NCBI RefSeq assembly: GCF_002760435.1
Contig: NZ_AUUU01000071.1
Span: forward strand, 1-51,928
Source of the DNA: Clostridium sp. LS
GTDB lineage: Bacteria; Bacillota; Clostridia; Clostridiales; Clostridiaceae
DNA: 51,928 nucleotides
Reading direction: 5' to 3'
Below are positions 26,717 to 35,174 of the stretch, piece by piece. Under the pieces are notes generated by a model, which was not told where the DNA came from, ran no database searches, and saw only the letters and a program-made list of their open reading frames with translations. Position 1 is the first letter of the stretch. The number at the start of each line of letters is the position of its first letter. Made by a program: the position numbers and the translations under genes.

Positions 26717-27304
26717 TTATTGTTCTTCATTTACTACTTTTATAGTTTTTAAAACCTCAAAAGAGACGTCTCTCCATTCTTCATAATCACTATATCTGCA
26801 GCTAAAAGTCCCCATTAATGTTTTTTCTTCAAATTCAAAGAAAAACATTAAATTATATAAAGAATCATCTATTGCATAGCTCTTAAACTCAAAAAAGCCT
26901 ATATTCTTTGAATTTACTTCTATTACTCCATCTTCATAAAACACATTTGCAGGATTTGTTTTTTTAATTATCATCTTCATTCCATCTTTTAGTTCTTCCA
27001 CACGTTCTTCATCTAAAGGACTAGCAATAATATTTAAAGTAAATGTTATACTTCCATCTTCATTGCACTTTATGATTTCTGGTCTGTTTTCTGATGGATA
27101 TTTTAATTTTCTTGCTTCAAATGACATATCCTCAAAGTCCTTGGGAATATACATCTTTAACCTTTCTTCAAAGAAGTCTCTTTCCTCAAATTCATAATAT
27201 CTGTTTCCAATTTTCACAGGGCCACTTTTAATATCCTTTTTAGCCTCTCTTTTCTCCATTTCATTTATAAAATCCAAAATCTTTTCATCAACTCGTTCTG
27301 CCAT
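26717..27304 (-). CDS. DcrB/DUF1795-like protein, possible effector chaperone
   Basis: A 195-residue protein. After a charged helix (1-30) it has RLKMYIPKDFEDMSFEARKL near 48-67 followed by KYPSENRPEII, a typical DcrB-fold opening, then an antiparallel beta layout ending FFEFEEKTLMGTFSCRYSDY. The paralogue is at 10784-11392. DUF1795/EagR chaperones bind hydrophobic segments of type VI effectors, and the VgrG effector at 21369-23504 in the same module has such a segment. It follows the baseplate candidate at 27379 by 74 bp. The fold is likely; the partner is inferred. Confidence 0.65.
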   Translation of the reverse strand: MAERVDEKILDFINEMEKREAKKDIKSGPVKIGNRYYEFEERDFFEERLKMYIPKDFEDMSFEARKLKYPSENRPEIIKCNEDGSITFTLNIIASPLDEERVEELKDGMKMIIKKTNPANVFYEDGVIEVNSKNIGFFEFKSYAIDDSLYNLMFFFEFEEKTLMGTFSCRYSDYEEWRDVSFEVLKTIKVVNEEQ

Positions 27305-27378
27305 ATATCCTTTCCCCCTTCTATTATTATTTAAAAATCATAAACTTTTTCCCTTGATTGCTAATTGTCAATTGTGCA

Positions 27379-28158
27379 TTAATCTATAAGTATCTTCTTA
27401 AATCTTCCGCTGCCTCTACGTCCATGACTGCCTGCTCCATCTTTAGCACTTCTTAATACATCTAAAAGATAATAATATAAATCTTCATTACTATACTCTC
27501 TGTTTTCAATGTTCAACTTATATGCTAAATAGCTGATTATTATCTCTTTTTGGATGGCTTCCTTACTTTGAACACACATCATTGCAAAGGATATATCCCA
27601 AGGCTCATTTAAATTACAGCCTAATAATTCTAGTCCAAATCTTCTTAAGATATCTGGATTTAAACTGCTGTCTCCATAAGCTGCATAAGGTGCATATATT
27701 GTATTTACTGTATCGTATTTTGTGCTTAAATCAGTAAAATCTGTATGATTAATTCTAAGCTTTGCTCCAACTCTTAATTTAAATCTGCAAATCTCAATTT
27801 CATTTTCTCCAAGTTCTAAATTCTCTGTTAAACTCATTTCTGTAGAATTCATCCTAAAGTCGCTATCCTGCATTTCAGGTAAGAATTTTACCTTTAAAAT
27901 CGTAAGCTTATTGCTGCAGGTGTATTCAAGTCTGCTATCCTTTTTTAAAAGGTAAATTACACCATGGTATTTTATTATTCCTTTTGATATTTTTATATAA
28001 TTATCAGAAACCTCTAAATCACACCCAGAGATTATCCCATCAGAATATCCCTTAAACTGTGCATCAAAAAATTCCCTAGAAAAATCCCTAAGTTCCTCAA
28101 GCATTTCAATTTTCAAAAGCCTTCCGCTATTAAAAATCGGATATCTATTTTCAAACAC
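27379..28158 (-). CDS. Putative baseplate protein, TssK/fibre-adaptor-like N-terminus (tentative)
   Basis: A 259-residue protein that begins YPIFNSGRLLKIEMLEELRD and continues with GYSDGIISG and KISKGIIKYHGVIYLL. An initial (F/G)xGxLL motif, a helix, a Gly-Ile, and two strands ending in G-x-I-Y resemble the entry region of TssK and related phage baseplate adaptors, but the match is weak. The middle contains TIYAPYAAYGDSSLNPDIL; the C-terminus is helical and ends in a Gly/Arg-rich tail (GSHGRRGSGRF). It starts with GTG after GGAGAGAAGGGG. It is the last non-spike gene before the DcrB-VgrG block, a good place for a baseplate part. No family is assigned with confidence. Confidence 0.45.
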   Translation of the reverse strand: MFENRYPIFNSGRLLKIEMLEELRDFSREFFDAQFKGYSDGIISGCDLEVSDNYIKISKGIIKYHGVIYLLKKDSRLEYTCSNKLTILKVKFLPEMQDSDFRMNSTEMSLTENLELGENEIEICRFKLRVGAKLRINHTDFTDLSTKYDTVNTIYAPYAAYGDSSLNPDILRRFGLELLGCNLNEPWDISFAMMCVQSKEAIQKEIIISYLAYKLNIENREYSNEDLYYYLLDVLRSAKDGAGSHGRRGSGRFKKILID

Positions 28159-28239
28159 CTTACCCCTTCTCTCCTTACCAATTTTCTATATTTTATCCCT
28201 ACCATAACCCATATTTATATATGTTGATATAATATAAAG

Positions 28240-28327
28240 TTCATACTAAACCAGAAATCAAAATTATTATTTTTTATTGACTTAAATTGACAGCTTCACC
28301 AAAAATTAAATACATTTTTGTGAAGCA
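28240..28327. repeat. Direct repeat copy A with hairpin
   Basis: An 88-bp unit beginning TTCATACTAAACCAGAAATC and ending TTTTTGTGAAGCA. It is repeated with few differences at 28385-28473. Its 3' half folds on itself: GCTTCACCAAAAA pairs with TTTTTGTGAAGC. It could end transcription on either strand. Confidence 0.75.
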
Positions 28328-28384
28328 AACAATAATATATTTAGCCTCTAGCACCTCACCCATTTGCATCGTTATAATATTAAA

Positions 28385-28473
28385 TTCATACTAAACTAGA
28401 AATCAAAGTTATTATTTTTTGCTTGGCTTAAATTGATAGCTTCACCAAAAATCAAATACATTTTTGTGAAGCA
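28385..28473. repeat. Direct repeat copy B with hairpin
   Basis: Second copy of the 88-bp unit, beginning TTCATACTAAACTAGAAATC and ending TTTTTGTGAAGCA. The hairpin of the 3' half is kept. Its end also forms the left arm of the long inverted repeat that follows. Confidence 0.75.
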
Positions 28474-28632
28474 GGCATTTGAAAATTTGGCTGTTAAAAG
28501 CACTTAATGGAGGCTTGTTCCAAATTAGCTTGTCACACTGAAAGTGGGAGCAAGCTAATTTGGGCGCAAGCCTCCATTTAGTGCTTTCAGCAAAATTTTC
28601 ATAGTCCTGTGGAATAAAAATGTATTTGATTT
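28449..28632. repeat. Long imperfect inverted repeat, 184 bp
   Basis: The outer ends are exact inverted copies (AAATCAAATACATTTTT at 28449-28465 and AAAAATGTATTTGATTT at 28616-28632). The inner arms, CACTTAATGGAGGCTTGTTC and CAAATTAGCTTG with CAAGCTAATTTG and GCAAGCCTCCATTTAGTG, pair almost completely around a loop near 28540. The right end stops ten bases from the Hsp70 stop codon. With the direct repeats this fills the gap 28159-28642, which holds no gene. Confidence 0.8.
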
Positions 28633-28642
28633 CGGTAAACTT

Positions 28643-31270
28643 CTATTTAAGTCCATCGAAAAAGTTTCGTTCCCATTTGTCATTTTCAAAGTAGAAGAAG
28701 TTTTCTTTTCCTATATATAGTTCTTCTTCTTTTCTTAAGATAGCTAGTACATAAAAGCCCCATAGCTCTTCTTCTTCCCATACAAAGAATTTTACTTCAT
28801 TGTTTTCTATGTTGTCTGTTTCATGTTGATTGATATTTGGAAACATCTTTCCTATAGTTTTTGCATCAGTCTTTTCTAGTTCTTCTTCATTAAATTGATA
28901 ATTATATTCGTATTTTACATTGTCATTACTGTCTTTTAGATACAATTTAAGAAGAATTCTATCCATAAATCTTGAAATGAAGCCTCTATTTATTTCTCTT
29001 CCTTTAATTAAAGTCTTTTGCTCTCCTGTATGTGTATAAGCTGTTAGAACATAAGGAAGGGTTGGAGTTTTACTTTCTATATTTATATCTGCATATCCAA
29101 AGTTTCTTGCATATAAATATTTTAATGAACCTTTAAGACATGCAAGCTTCAATTCATATTCTTCCTTAGCTTCTTTTTTGCTTTTATTAACTTCAATTAT
29201 TCTCCCTGGTATAAATTCTTTTAAAGCATCTTTAAATATATCTACTTTGCAGGATTGACCTGTTAGTTTAATGAAAGAATAATCATATAACTCATCGTTG
29301 TCATATAATTTCTCCAAAAATTTCTTTATTATGTTATAAACATCACCTTTTATTAAGGTGGTTACTTCATATATGCTGAGAGAAATGCTTGGAGCTTCTT
29401 TTACTACCTGCAAAATCCCCTTATTTACATATGATAATTTCCATTTATCAAATTTTATTACATTTTCCTCAGAATCCTTACTTTCTTTAGGAGTTAATAT
29501 AATATTTAAAATATCTGGGTTTGCAAAAAATAATTTTTTAACTTCTTCTGCTAAATCAAATAAGAAATAATAATTACTTCTAACCTTGCAGTAATCTTCT
29601 TTACTCCTTGTTTCGTATAGCTGAAACTTTGTTGGTATTATTGCTTCTGCTCTCTCATATGCTTCATTTAGAGTTTCATATAGTTCATTAATTCCGGTCT
29701 TGTCTATAAATCTAAATATATCTATTTTAAATTCATCTATTATGGCCTTTTTTATACTCTCATCCTCATTAATTAAAACATTTGCCATTAATATCTTTAT
29801 AAATTGAAGTATTCTAAAAGTTAGGTTATTCCCTCCAAAATCTGTATCTCCATTTTCATAAGAAGTTTCTATGTCTAGCTTATAAGATACTCTTCCATTA
29901 GATATATTGAAGCTGCAGCCAGTAAGGTCAGTAGTCCCCCCGCCGCAGTCTATAATTAAAGCTTTATACCATTCCCCCTGAACATATCTCTTTTTATCTA
30001 TTAATTCAGAAATTGTATTATAAAGTACAGCAACACTTTCTTCTAATATATTTGTACTTTCCACGGTATAATCGCTTAGGATATCTTTAAATAAGGTATG
30101 AAATTTATATTTTTGCTTCGATGGGCAGGATATATAAATATTTTTAAATTTACATTTAAATCTTTGCTGAGCTAAAGAGATAATATAATTAAGATAAGCT
30201 TTTATAATATCCTTTCTTTTTATAAAAGTTGTTCTTTCATTTATATCAATTACTTTTTCACTTTTTTCAAAATCACTTATCCATCTTTTTATGTCATAGA
30301 AAAGACTCATTCCATCATCTACATATCTTCTTCTTGATTCCCTCATTGCTTCATATCCAAAGATATATTCTATTTCATTATCTTCAATATTTTTTACTCC
30401 TACAACGCTTGGTATAAGTGGAGTTATTTCCATTTGCTCCTTTGTTTCATTAATTATTTTTACAAATTTTACTTTATCATCTTCGTAATCAGCGTATTCC
30501 TGGCTTTCAGTTAGATTTTCATTTAAGCCTGGAAAGATTTCTTTATCTATATAAATACCAGCTGTTGTGTTTGAGGTTCCAAAGTCAATAGCTAGCGGCA
30601 TTTTTGTCTCATTTAATGGTTTTACTTCAAATTGTAATATTGGCAGGGAAATAAATTTGATTGAGTAATTTATTTCAATAGTGTCTCCTTCATAGGTATC
30701 ATAAAGGGTTTCTGAATCTTTTTCTGAAAAGAATAAAAGACTGTAATGCTTACTTTCTGATTCTCTTGCTTCTACTAACTCACTTTTTGTTAAAAAGTAT
30801 CTTTCTTTATTGTCCATAAATATTCTTTTTATATTAAATATAGTGCAAACTTTATAATTGTTATCAACTAAAAGCACATTTCCTTCTTCTAGGTTTTCGT
30901 TACTTCTTAAAATACAATTGTCATAAATATCAAGAGCTAAATTTTCGTAAAGAGTAATTTTCCCTGGATAATCAATGTTAGCATCTGTAATGATTTCTTT
31001 TTTACTTCTCTCTAAAAACCTTTCAATCCTTCCAATTCCGCCAATTAAATAATTATTTATGAGTTTTTTCTCTTTTTCGCCTCTATACTTCATTATGAGC
31101 CTTATTAGTTCTTCTTTATCAAGAGGATTAACTATACTCTTTACCAGCTTTTCTTTATTACATATTTCCCTTAATTGAAAAGTGGTCATGAGTCTTAAAT
31201 CTTTTTCTTTATACTTGTTCTTCTTTTCATTTTCATTTCCCTTATGTAGCTTGTATGAATATAAACTCAT
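28643..31270 (-). CDS. Divergent Hsp70-family ATPase with N-terminal extension
   Basis: A protein of 875 residues. Residues 28-64 look like a SAP/Rho-N type helix pair (TTFQLREICNKEKLV, DKEELIRLIMKYRG). A beta-rich region follows to about 220. The Hsp70/actin ATPase begins at 225 with phosphate-1 motif LAIDFGTSNTTAG (227-239) and phosphate-2 motif IIDCGGGTTDLTG (439-451), and a late LTGQS segment resembles the adenosine motif. No classical substrate-binding domain follows; the end is a beta-rich part with WEEEELWGFYVLAIL. A J-domain gene lies in the same cluster. A plausible role is assembly or recycling of the sheath, where Gram-negative systems use ClpV; this is inference. Start ATG follows AGGAGGAG. 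Confidence 0.8.
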   Translation of the reverse strand: MSLYSYKLHKGNENEKKNKYKEKDLRLMTTFQLREICNKEKLVKSIVNPLDKEELIRLIMKYRGEKEKKLINNYLIGGIGRIERFLERSKKEIITDANIDYPGKITLYENLALDIYDNCILRSNENLEEGNVLLVDNNYKVCTIFNIKRIFMDNKERYFLTKSELVEARESESKHYSLLFFSEKDSETLYDTYEGDTIEINYSIKFISLPILQFEVKPLNETKMPLAIDFGTSNTTAGIYIDKEIFPGLNENLTESQEYADYEDDKVKFVKIINETKEQMEITPLIPSVVGVKNIEDNEIEYIFGYEAMRESRRRYVDDGMSLFYDIKRWISDFEKSEKVIDINERTTFIKRKDIIKAYLNYIISLAQQRFKCKFKNIYISCPSKQKYKFHTLFKDILSDYTVESTNILEESVAVLYNTISELIDKKRYVQGEWYKALIIDCGGGTTDLTGCSFNISNGRVSYKLDIETSYENGDTDFGGNNLTFRILQFIKILMANVLINEDESIKKAIIDEFKIDIFRFIDKTGINELYETLNEAYERAEAIIPTKFQLYETRSKEDYCKVRSNYYFLFDLAEEVKKLFFANPDILNIILTPKESKDSEENVIKFDKWKLSYVNKGILQVVKEAPSISLSIYEVTTLIKGDVYNIIKKFLEKLYDNDELYDYSFIKLTGQSCKVDIFKDALKEFIPGRIIEVNKSKKEAKEEYELKLACLKGSLKYLYARNFGYADINIESKTPTLPYVLTAYTHTGEQKTLIKGREINRGFISRFMDRILLKLYLKDSNDNVKYEYNYQFNEEELEKTDAKTIGKMFPNINQHETDNIENNEVKFFVWEEEELWGFYVLAILRKEEELYIGKENFFYFENDKWERNFFDGLK

Positions 31271-31294
31271 ATTCTCCTCCTAAAACTTTTTTCT

Positions 31295-31993
31295 TTACTC
31301 GACCATAATAGTTTCGTTAATCTTCATGGTATTATCCAGACCTATAATTCCAAAATGCTTATCCCAAAATATTAAGGGCTTCATGTTTATAGGTAAAAAT
31401 GTTTCAACTATAACATTGATTTTAATTTCTAGTTCCTTGTTCTCTTCTTCATCTAAATATATATAAACATTTTTTGGTCTTTCCTTACTCATGTAAATTA
31501 CACTGTTTTTGAATATTTTTCTTAGAATTTTTCTAAATAATTCAAGGGAAATTCCAGCTCTATATAAGTTGATAAATCCATTTAATAAAATATCCAATTC
31601 TTCTTTTTCAAAATAGCTTATATTTTTAGCCAGCTTTTCTCCAAATACTGAATTTAATATATCTCTAAGCAGGAATTTCTTATAAAATTCTGTTTTACAC
31701 AAACCTATTTTTAGATCTAATTCACCTAAGTAATGCAATAATATATCCAAAAGGACTTCTCTAAGTTCCTGACTTTCTTCTAAGTTAATATTAAATAAAT
31801 CTTTAAAAATTTCATAAAATCTATAGCACTCATTTACTTCTATAATGTTATCTTCTGGAAGGGCACTAGAATTAAGTTCATTTAGAGAAATCTCCATATA
31901 TGGACTGCTGGTTTCTGCATGTATAAATTTTATATCTCCTCTAGGGATATTTTGCCTATCTGCTTTTAATAACATCTCCCAAATATAATTCAT
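31295..31993 (-). CDS. Unknown protein, possible baseplate component
   Basis: A 232-residue protein, soluble and mixed alpha/beta, starting MNYIWEMLLKADRQNIPRGD. The middle is helical (about 60-160). The end, VETFLPINMKPLIFWDK followed by HFGIIGLDNT, recalls the C-terminal layout of phage tail/baseplate proteins that close with a LPxHxxxxF-like strand, but the match is too weak to name a family. Its ATG overlaps the stop of the 424-residue gene by four bases (31990-31993), so the two are probably made in equal amounts and may bind each other. Confidence 0.5.
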   Translation of the reverse strand: MNYIWEMLLKADRQNIPRGDIKFIHAETSSPYMEISLNELNSSALPEDNIIEVNECYRFYEIFKDLFNINLEESQELREVLLDILLHYLGELDLKIGLCKTEFYKKFLLRDILNSVFGEKLAKNISYFEKEELDILLNGFINLYRAGISLELFRKILRKIFKNSVIYMSKERPKNVYIYLDEEENKELEIKINVIVETFLPINMKPLIFWDKHFGIIGLDNTMKINETIMVE

Positions 31994-33264
31994 ATTAATC
32001 TTCCTTCACACTTATATTCTGGATAAAGCAATTGAACTTCTGATACTAAGAAACTTAGAATATCTTTATTTAAATAATATTCTTTGTTTATTGGCTCAAA
32101 ATATAAAACAAGAGACTTCTTTACATTTTCTTCTCTTATTTCATCTATTATAAAGTTATTTACCTCATAGGTTTGTTTAAATTCCTCTGGATAGTCTGCT
32201 GTAAGCTTAACTTCATTAAATATTAAATGCTTTGAAACTTTATATGAATTTATTACTCTAGCAAGCTCTGTTTTAGTCTTTATTGTATAAGGTTTTTCGA
32301 AGGCCAATTTATTTGTAAAGTTAACTTTTATTTCATTTGTCATGAGCTCATATTCATATTTTTTATTTTTATGTGGATCTATAATGCATAGGAACTTCCA
32401 ATCAATTGATTCACTTATGCTTGTACATATTATTACGGACTTTTTAGTAAAGGTAATATAATTAAACTCACTATTGTCTTCGTCCACTAAATATCCGTTT
32501 TTTGTTCCTTCTTTTACTATGGTGATATCATGCTCATAACTTACTTTATCTATGCACGGTACTGGAAATCCGCCACACTTTAAGCTCAGCTCCTTTATAT
32601 TCCAAAGGGGCACCATATTATACTCTACGTACTGTGCATATTCTCCAAAATCAACTTCAATGGTGCTTATATTTTCATTTCTATCCATGCTGCCTTCTAT
32701 CCCTATTAAAACTACATCGGCAATTTTATATATATATGGATTATTTACTGTAGTCCACGGAATATTATTTTTTATGAAGCTTCTATATAACTTACTAACT
32801 TTATCAATATATTGCCTATTTTCTACTATTTTAAAATCAGCTTCATAAATTCTTTTATCTGTAGTTATACGACCTTTTATATTAAAATCTTTATTTATAA
32901 ATTCCCTAAACTTTAGGTAATCGCATTTAAGAAAAACCTTAAACATCTTTTTATCTTTTCTATTTTTAATTGCTTCTAAAATCTCTAAAGTATTATAAAT
33001 TTTTTCTTCTGCATCTTCTTTTAATATTGGATATAGAAAATCATCAGTTATATCTAACTTATCTCTTCGAATTATAGTCGAGTAAACATTATATTTTTCT
33101 TTTATATACGGCACTTCATTAAATACTCTTTTTTCTATATCGTTAAGCCTATCTTTTGAATATTCCTCTAGTTCTTCAAAGACACCATTCATTATTTTTT
33201 TTAGAAGCAATCTATCATTTAAATCCTTTATTTCATTTAATTTCTCATAAATCCTATCATCCAT
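31990..33264 (-). CDS. Unknown protein, possible baseplate component
   Basis: A soluble protein of 424 residues. The first 100 residues are helical (MDDRIYEKLNEIKDLNDRLL, EYSKDRLNDIEKRVF); the rest is rich in beta strands, with TTDKRIYEADFKIVENRQYI and WNIKELSLKCGGFPVPCID. No transmembrane helix. The size, the early helix and the strand-rich body would suit a TssF-like baseplate wedge, but I see no diagnostic motif. It lies between the PP2C-TPR gene and the 232-residue gene with which it overlaps. A structure prediction would be the decisive test. Confidence 0.5.
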   Translation of the reverse strand: MDDRIYEKLNEIKDLNDRLLLKKIMNGVFEELEEYSKDRLNDIEKRVFNEVPYIKEKYNVYSTIIRRDKLDITDDFLYPILKEDAEEKIYNTLEILEAIKNRKDKKMFKVFLKCDYLKFREFINKDFNIKGRITTDKRIYEADFKIVENRQYIDKVSKLYRSFIKNNIPWTTVNNPYIYKIADVVLIGIEGSMDRNENISTIEVDFGEYAQYVEYNMVPLWNIKELSLKCGGFPVPCIDKVSYEHDITIVKEGTKNGYLVDEDNSEFNYITFTKKSVIICTSISESIDWKFLCIIDPHKNKKYEYELMTNEIKVNFTNKLAFEKPYTIKTKTELARVINSYKVSKHLIFNEVKLTADYPEEFKQTYEVNNFIIDEIREENVKKSLVLYFEPINKEYYLNKDILSFLVSEVQLLYPEYKCEGRLI

Positions 33265-33285
33265 TTTTTCACCTACGTTAAATTA

Positions 33286-35148
33286 TTATTTAGCTGCAGT
33301 TTGAGCTTTTGCTGAAGCTTGATCTATAGCATTTATTTTTTCAGTTACTTTTGATAAATCATCATTATCTCCTAGGCTGCTGTATGCATCTTTAGATAAA
33401 AGATATAATACTTTTGCTGAAGTATTGTCACCCTCTGCATATTTTTTATCTGCTTCTTCCTTATATTTATCTGCCTCACTCTTTTTATCAGAGGTCTCAC
33501 TGATTTTTTTATCCATAAGTGCTATTTTATCTACTAGTTCATCAGCTAAACTATTTGCATTTATTTCTTCAAATTTCTCTTTAGCTAGTTCATAGTACAT
33601 TTTTGCACTTACATAATCTCCTGCAGTATATTTAAGATCTCCATTTTTTCTAAGATCTATGGCTTTGTTTTCAGCATCTTCTGCTGCTTTCTTAGTGTCT
33701 TCTGCCTTTTTCGCTGCATCTTCCTGCTGCTTCTTCGCATCTTCATCAGCTTTCTTTTTATCGTCTGCCGCTTTATCTGCATCAGCCTTTTGTTGTTTTG
33801 CATCGGCAGCTTTTTGATCATATATCTTTTGAATCTTGTCCATAGCTTCTTTCTTTTCATCTTTTAAATTGCTATCTACTGCTAAATCTTTAGCATCTAA
33901 GTAATTTTGCAATGCGCCATCTAAATCTCCATCATTGTATTGCTTATCTCCTAGGGTTAGTAAATCCGCAACCTTTATACATTTTTTAGCTATATCTATT
34001 TTATTTAATATATAATCTCTTCCTATATCCTCTGAATCCCCTGCTTTTTCTAGAGCAAGAGTGTATTTATCTAAAGCATCATCATATTTTTTCCCATCTA
34101 AGTCTTTATCACCATCAATTATGATTCCTGTATATTTATAATCAGTATCTAAGTTCTTTTCATCATCGGCAAGTTTATACTTTTCAGCTATAGCTAAAGC
34201 ATCTTTATATTCCTGATTAGCTTTTTCAATATTGCCATCTTGAATGTATTCCTCTGCATCTTTCTTATCTTTATTCATTACAGCAATATCATCAGCCTTC
34301 TTATGTTTGTATATTATAAATGCCCCTACCCCTATTGCTATTATTAAGAGTACGAGTATTGCAGCTATTATAGCTATTTTTATTTTCTTGCTTCTTTTTG
34401 GATCTATGTATGCTTTTTCTACAAAAGTCATAGCCAAAGTATAATTCTCTAATTCTTTTCCTTGTCTTGATAAAATTGCATCTTCAACGTTATCAATTAC
34501 ATCCTTAGGTTCTTTTGCTCCTTCTAAGGAATCTTCTATTTCTTTAGCATCGCAATTTTCCCATATCCCTTTTGTTAAAAGTGCAAACACATCTCCATCA
34601 AAAAGTTTGATTTTCTTCGATATAAAAGGTTTTTTAAAATCGCTTTGCCCTAAATATGCAGAAAGATTGTTCCTCTCAGCGTGCTTTTCCATTGCATCTA
34701 GAGGAATCATCTCATCATCTGCTAATTGTTGTGCTAGTGATTGATCTTTACTTTTATGCTTTAAATATCCATCTTTAAAGTAATAAAGCCTTGTATTTCC
34801 TATAACTGAATAAATTAATTTACTATAGTTAGTTACAACTACAGTCATTGATGCCTTTAATCTCACATTTCTGCTGCTGGCTATAAGTTCATCATTTACA
34901 TTCTTTAAATATTTCCTTAATGTGAATTTATTCATTGTAGGCTTTGCTGTAAAATCTTTTATGAAAGTTGTTACTGCTATTTTCGCACTTTCTAATTCCT
35001 TGTCTTTATCTATTCCATCAGCTATTACATAACACGCATAATTATCTAGCTCAACAAATGCAAAATAGTCTTTATTCTGTAAATTAGTTCCTTCTTCTGA
35101 TATAAAACTCGTTTTAAATTTTGAGTTTAGCTTCCTCATTTTCTTCAC
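33286..35148 (-). CDS. Membrane-anchored degenerate PP2C with C-terminal TPR-like repeats
   Basis: A protein of 620 residues. Residues 1-245 have a PP2C fold: NKDYF (25-29), VIADGID (41-47), KASMTVVV (98-105), IGNTRLYYF (116-124), LLTKGIWE (190-197) and ENYTLAMTF (234-242). Compared with active PP2C, GD is GN, the Asp of the SDG motif is Lys193, and the terminal DN is EN, so metal binding is probably lost. One membrane helix at about 258-280 follows. The rest holds about five TPR-like units (for example GDLDGALQNYLDAKDLA) and a long Ala/Lys coiled coil (near 455-500), likely on the outer face. It may anchor the apparatus to the membrane and sense phosphorylation. Confidence 0.8.
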   Translation of the reverse strand: MKKMRKLNSKFKTSFISEEGTNLQNKDYFAFVELDNYACYVIADGIDKDKELESAKIAVTTFIKDFTAKPTMNKFTLRKYLKNVNDELIASSRNVRLKASMTVVVTNYSKLIYSVIGNTRLYYFKDGYLKHKSKDQSLAQQLADDEMIPLDAMEKHAERNNLSAYLGQSDFKKPFISKKIKLFDGDVFALLTKGIWENCDAKEIEDSLEGAKEPKDVIDNVEDAILSRQGKELENYTLAMTFVEKAYIDPKRSKKIKIAIIAAILVLLIIAIGVGAFIIYKHKKADDIAVMNKDKKDAEEYIQDGNIEKANQEYKDALAIAEKYKLADDEKNLDTDYKYTGIIIDGDKDLDGKKYDDALDKYTLALEKAGDSEDIGRDYILNKIDIAKKCIKVADLLTLGDKQYNDGDLDGALQNYLDAKDLAVDSNLKDEKKEAMDKIQKIYDQKAADAKQQKADADKAADDKKKADEDAKKQQEDAAKKAEDTKKAAEDAENKAIDLRKNGDLKYTAGDYVSAKMYYELAKEKFEEINANSLADELVDKIALMDKKISETSDKKSEADKYKEEADKKYAEGDNTSAKVLYLLSKDAYSSLGDNDDLSKVTEKINAIDQASAKAQTAAK

Positions 35149-35174
35149 CCTAACTTAGTTTTATTAGTTGTAAT

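Noticed and set aside
28643..31270. Idea that the Hsp70-like protein is a normal DnaK
   Set aside because: It lacks the substrate-binding domain, has a 220-residue N-terminal extension, and lies in an injection locus rather than beside grpE.
33657..33860. 67-codon minus-strand ORF rich in Lys and Arg
   Set aside because: It is an alternative frame of the Ala/Lys coiled coil in the PP2C-TPR gene on the same strand.
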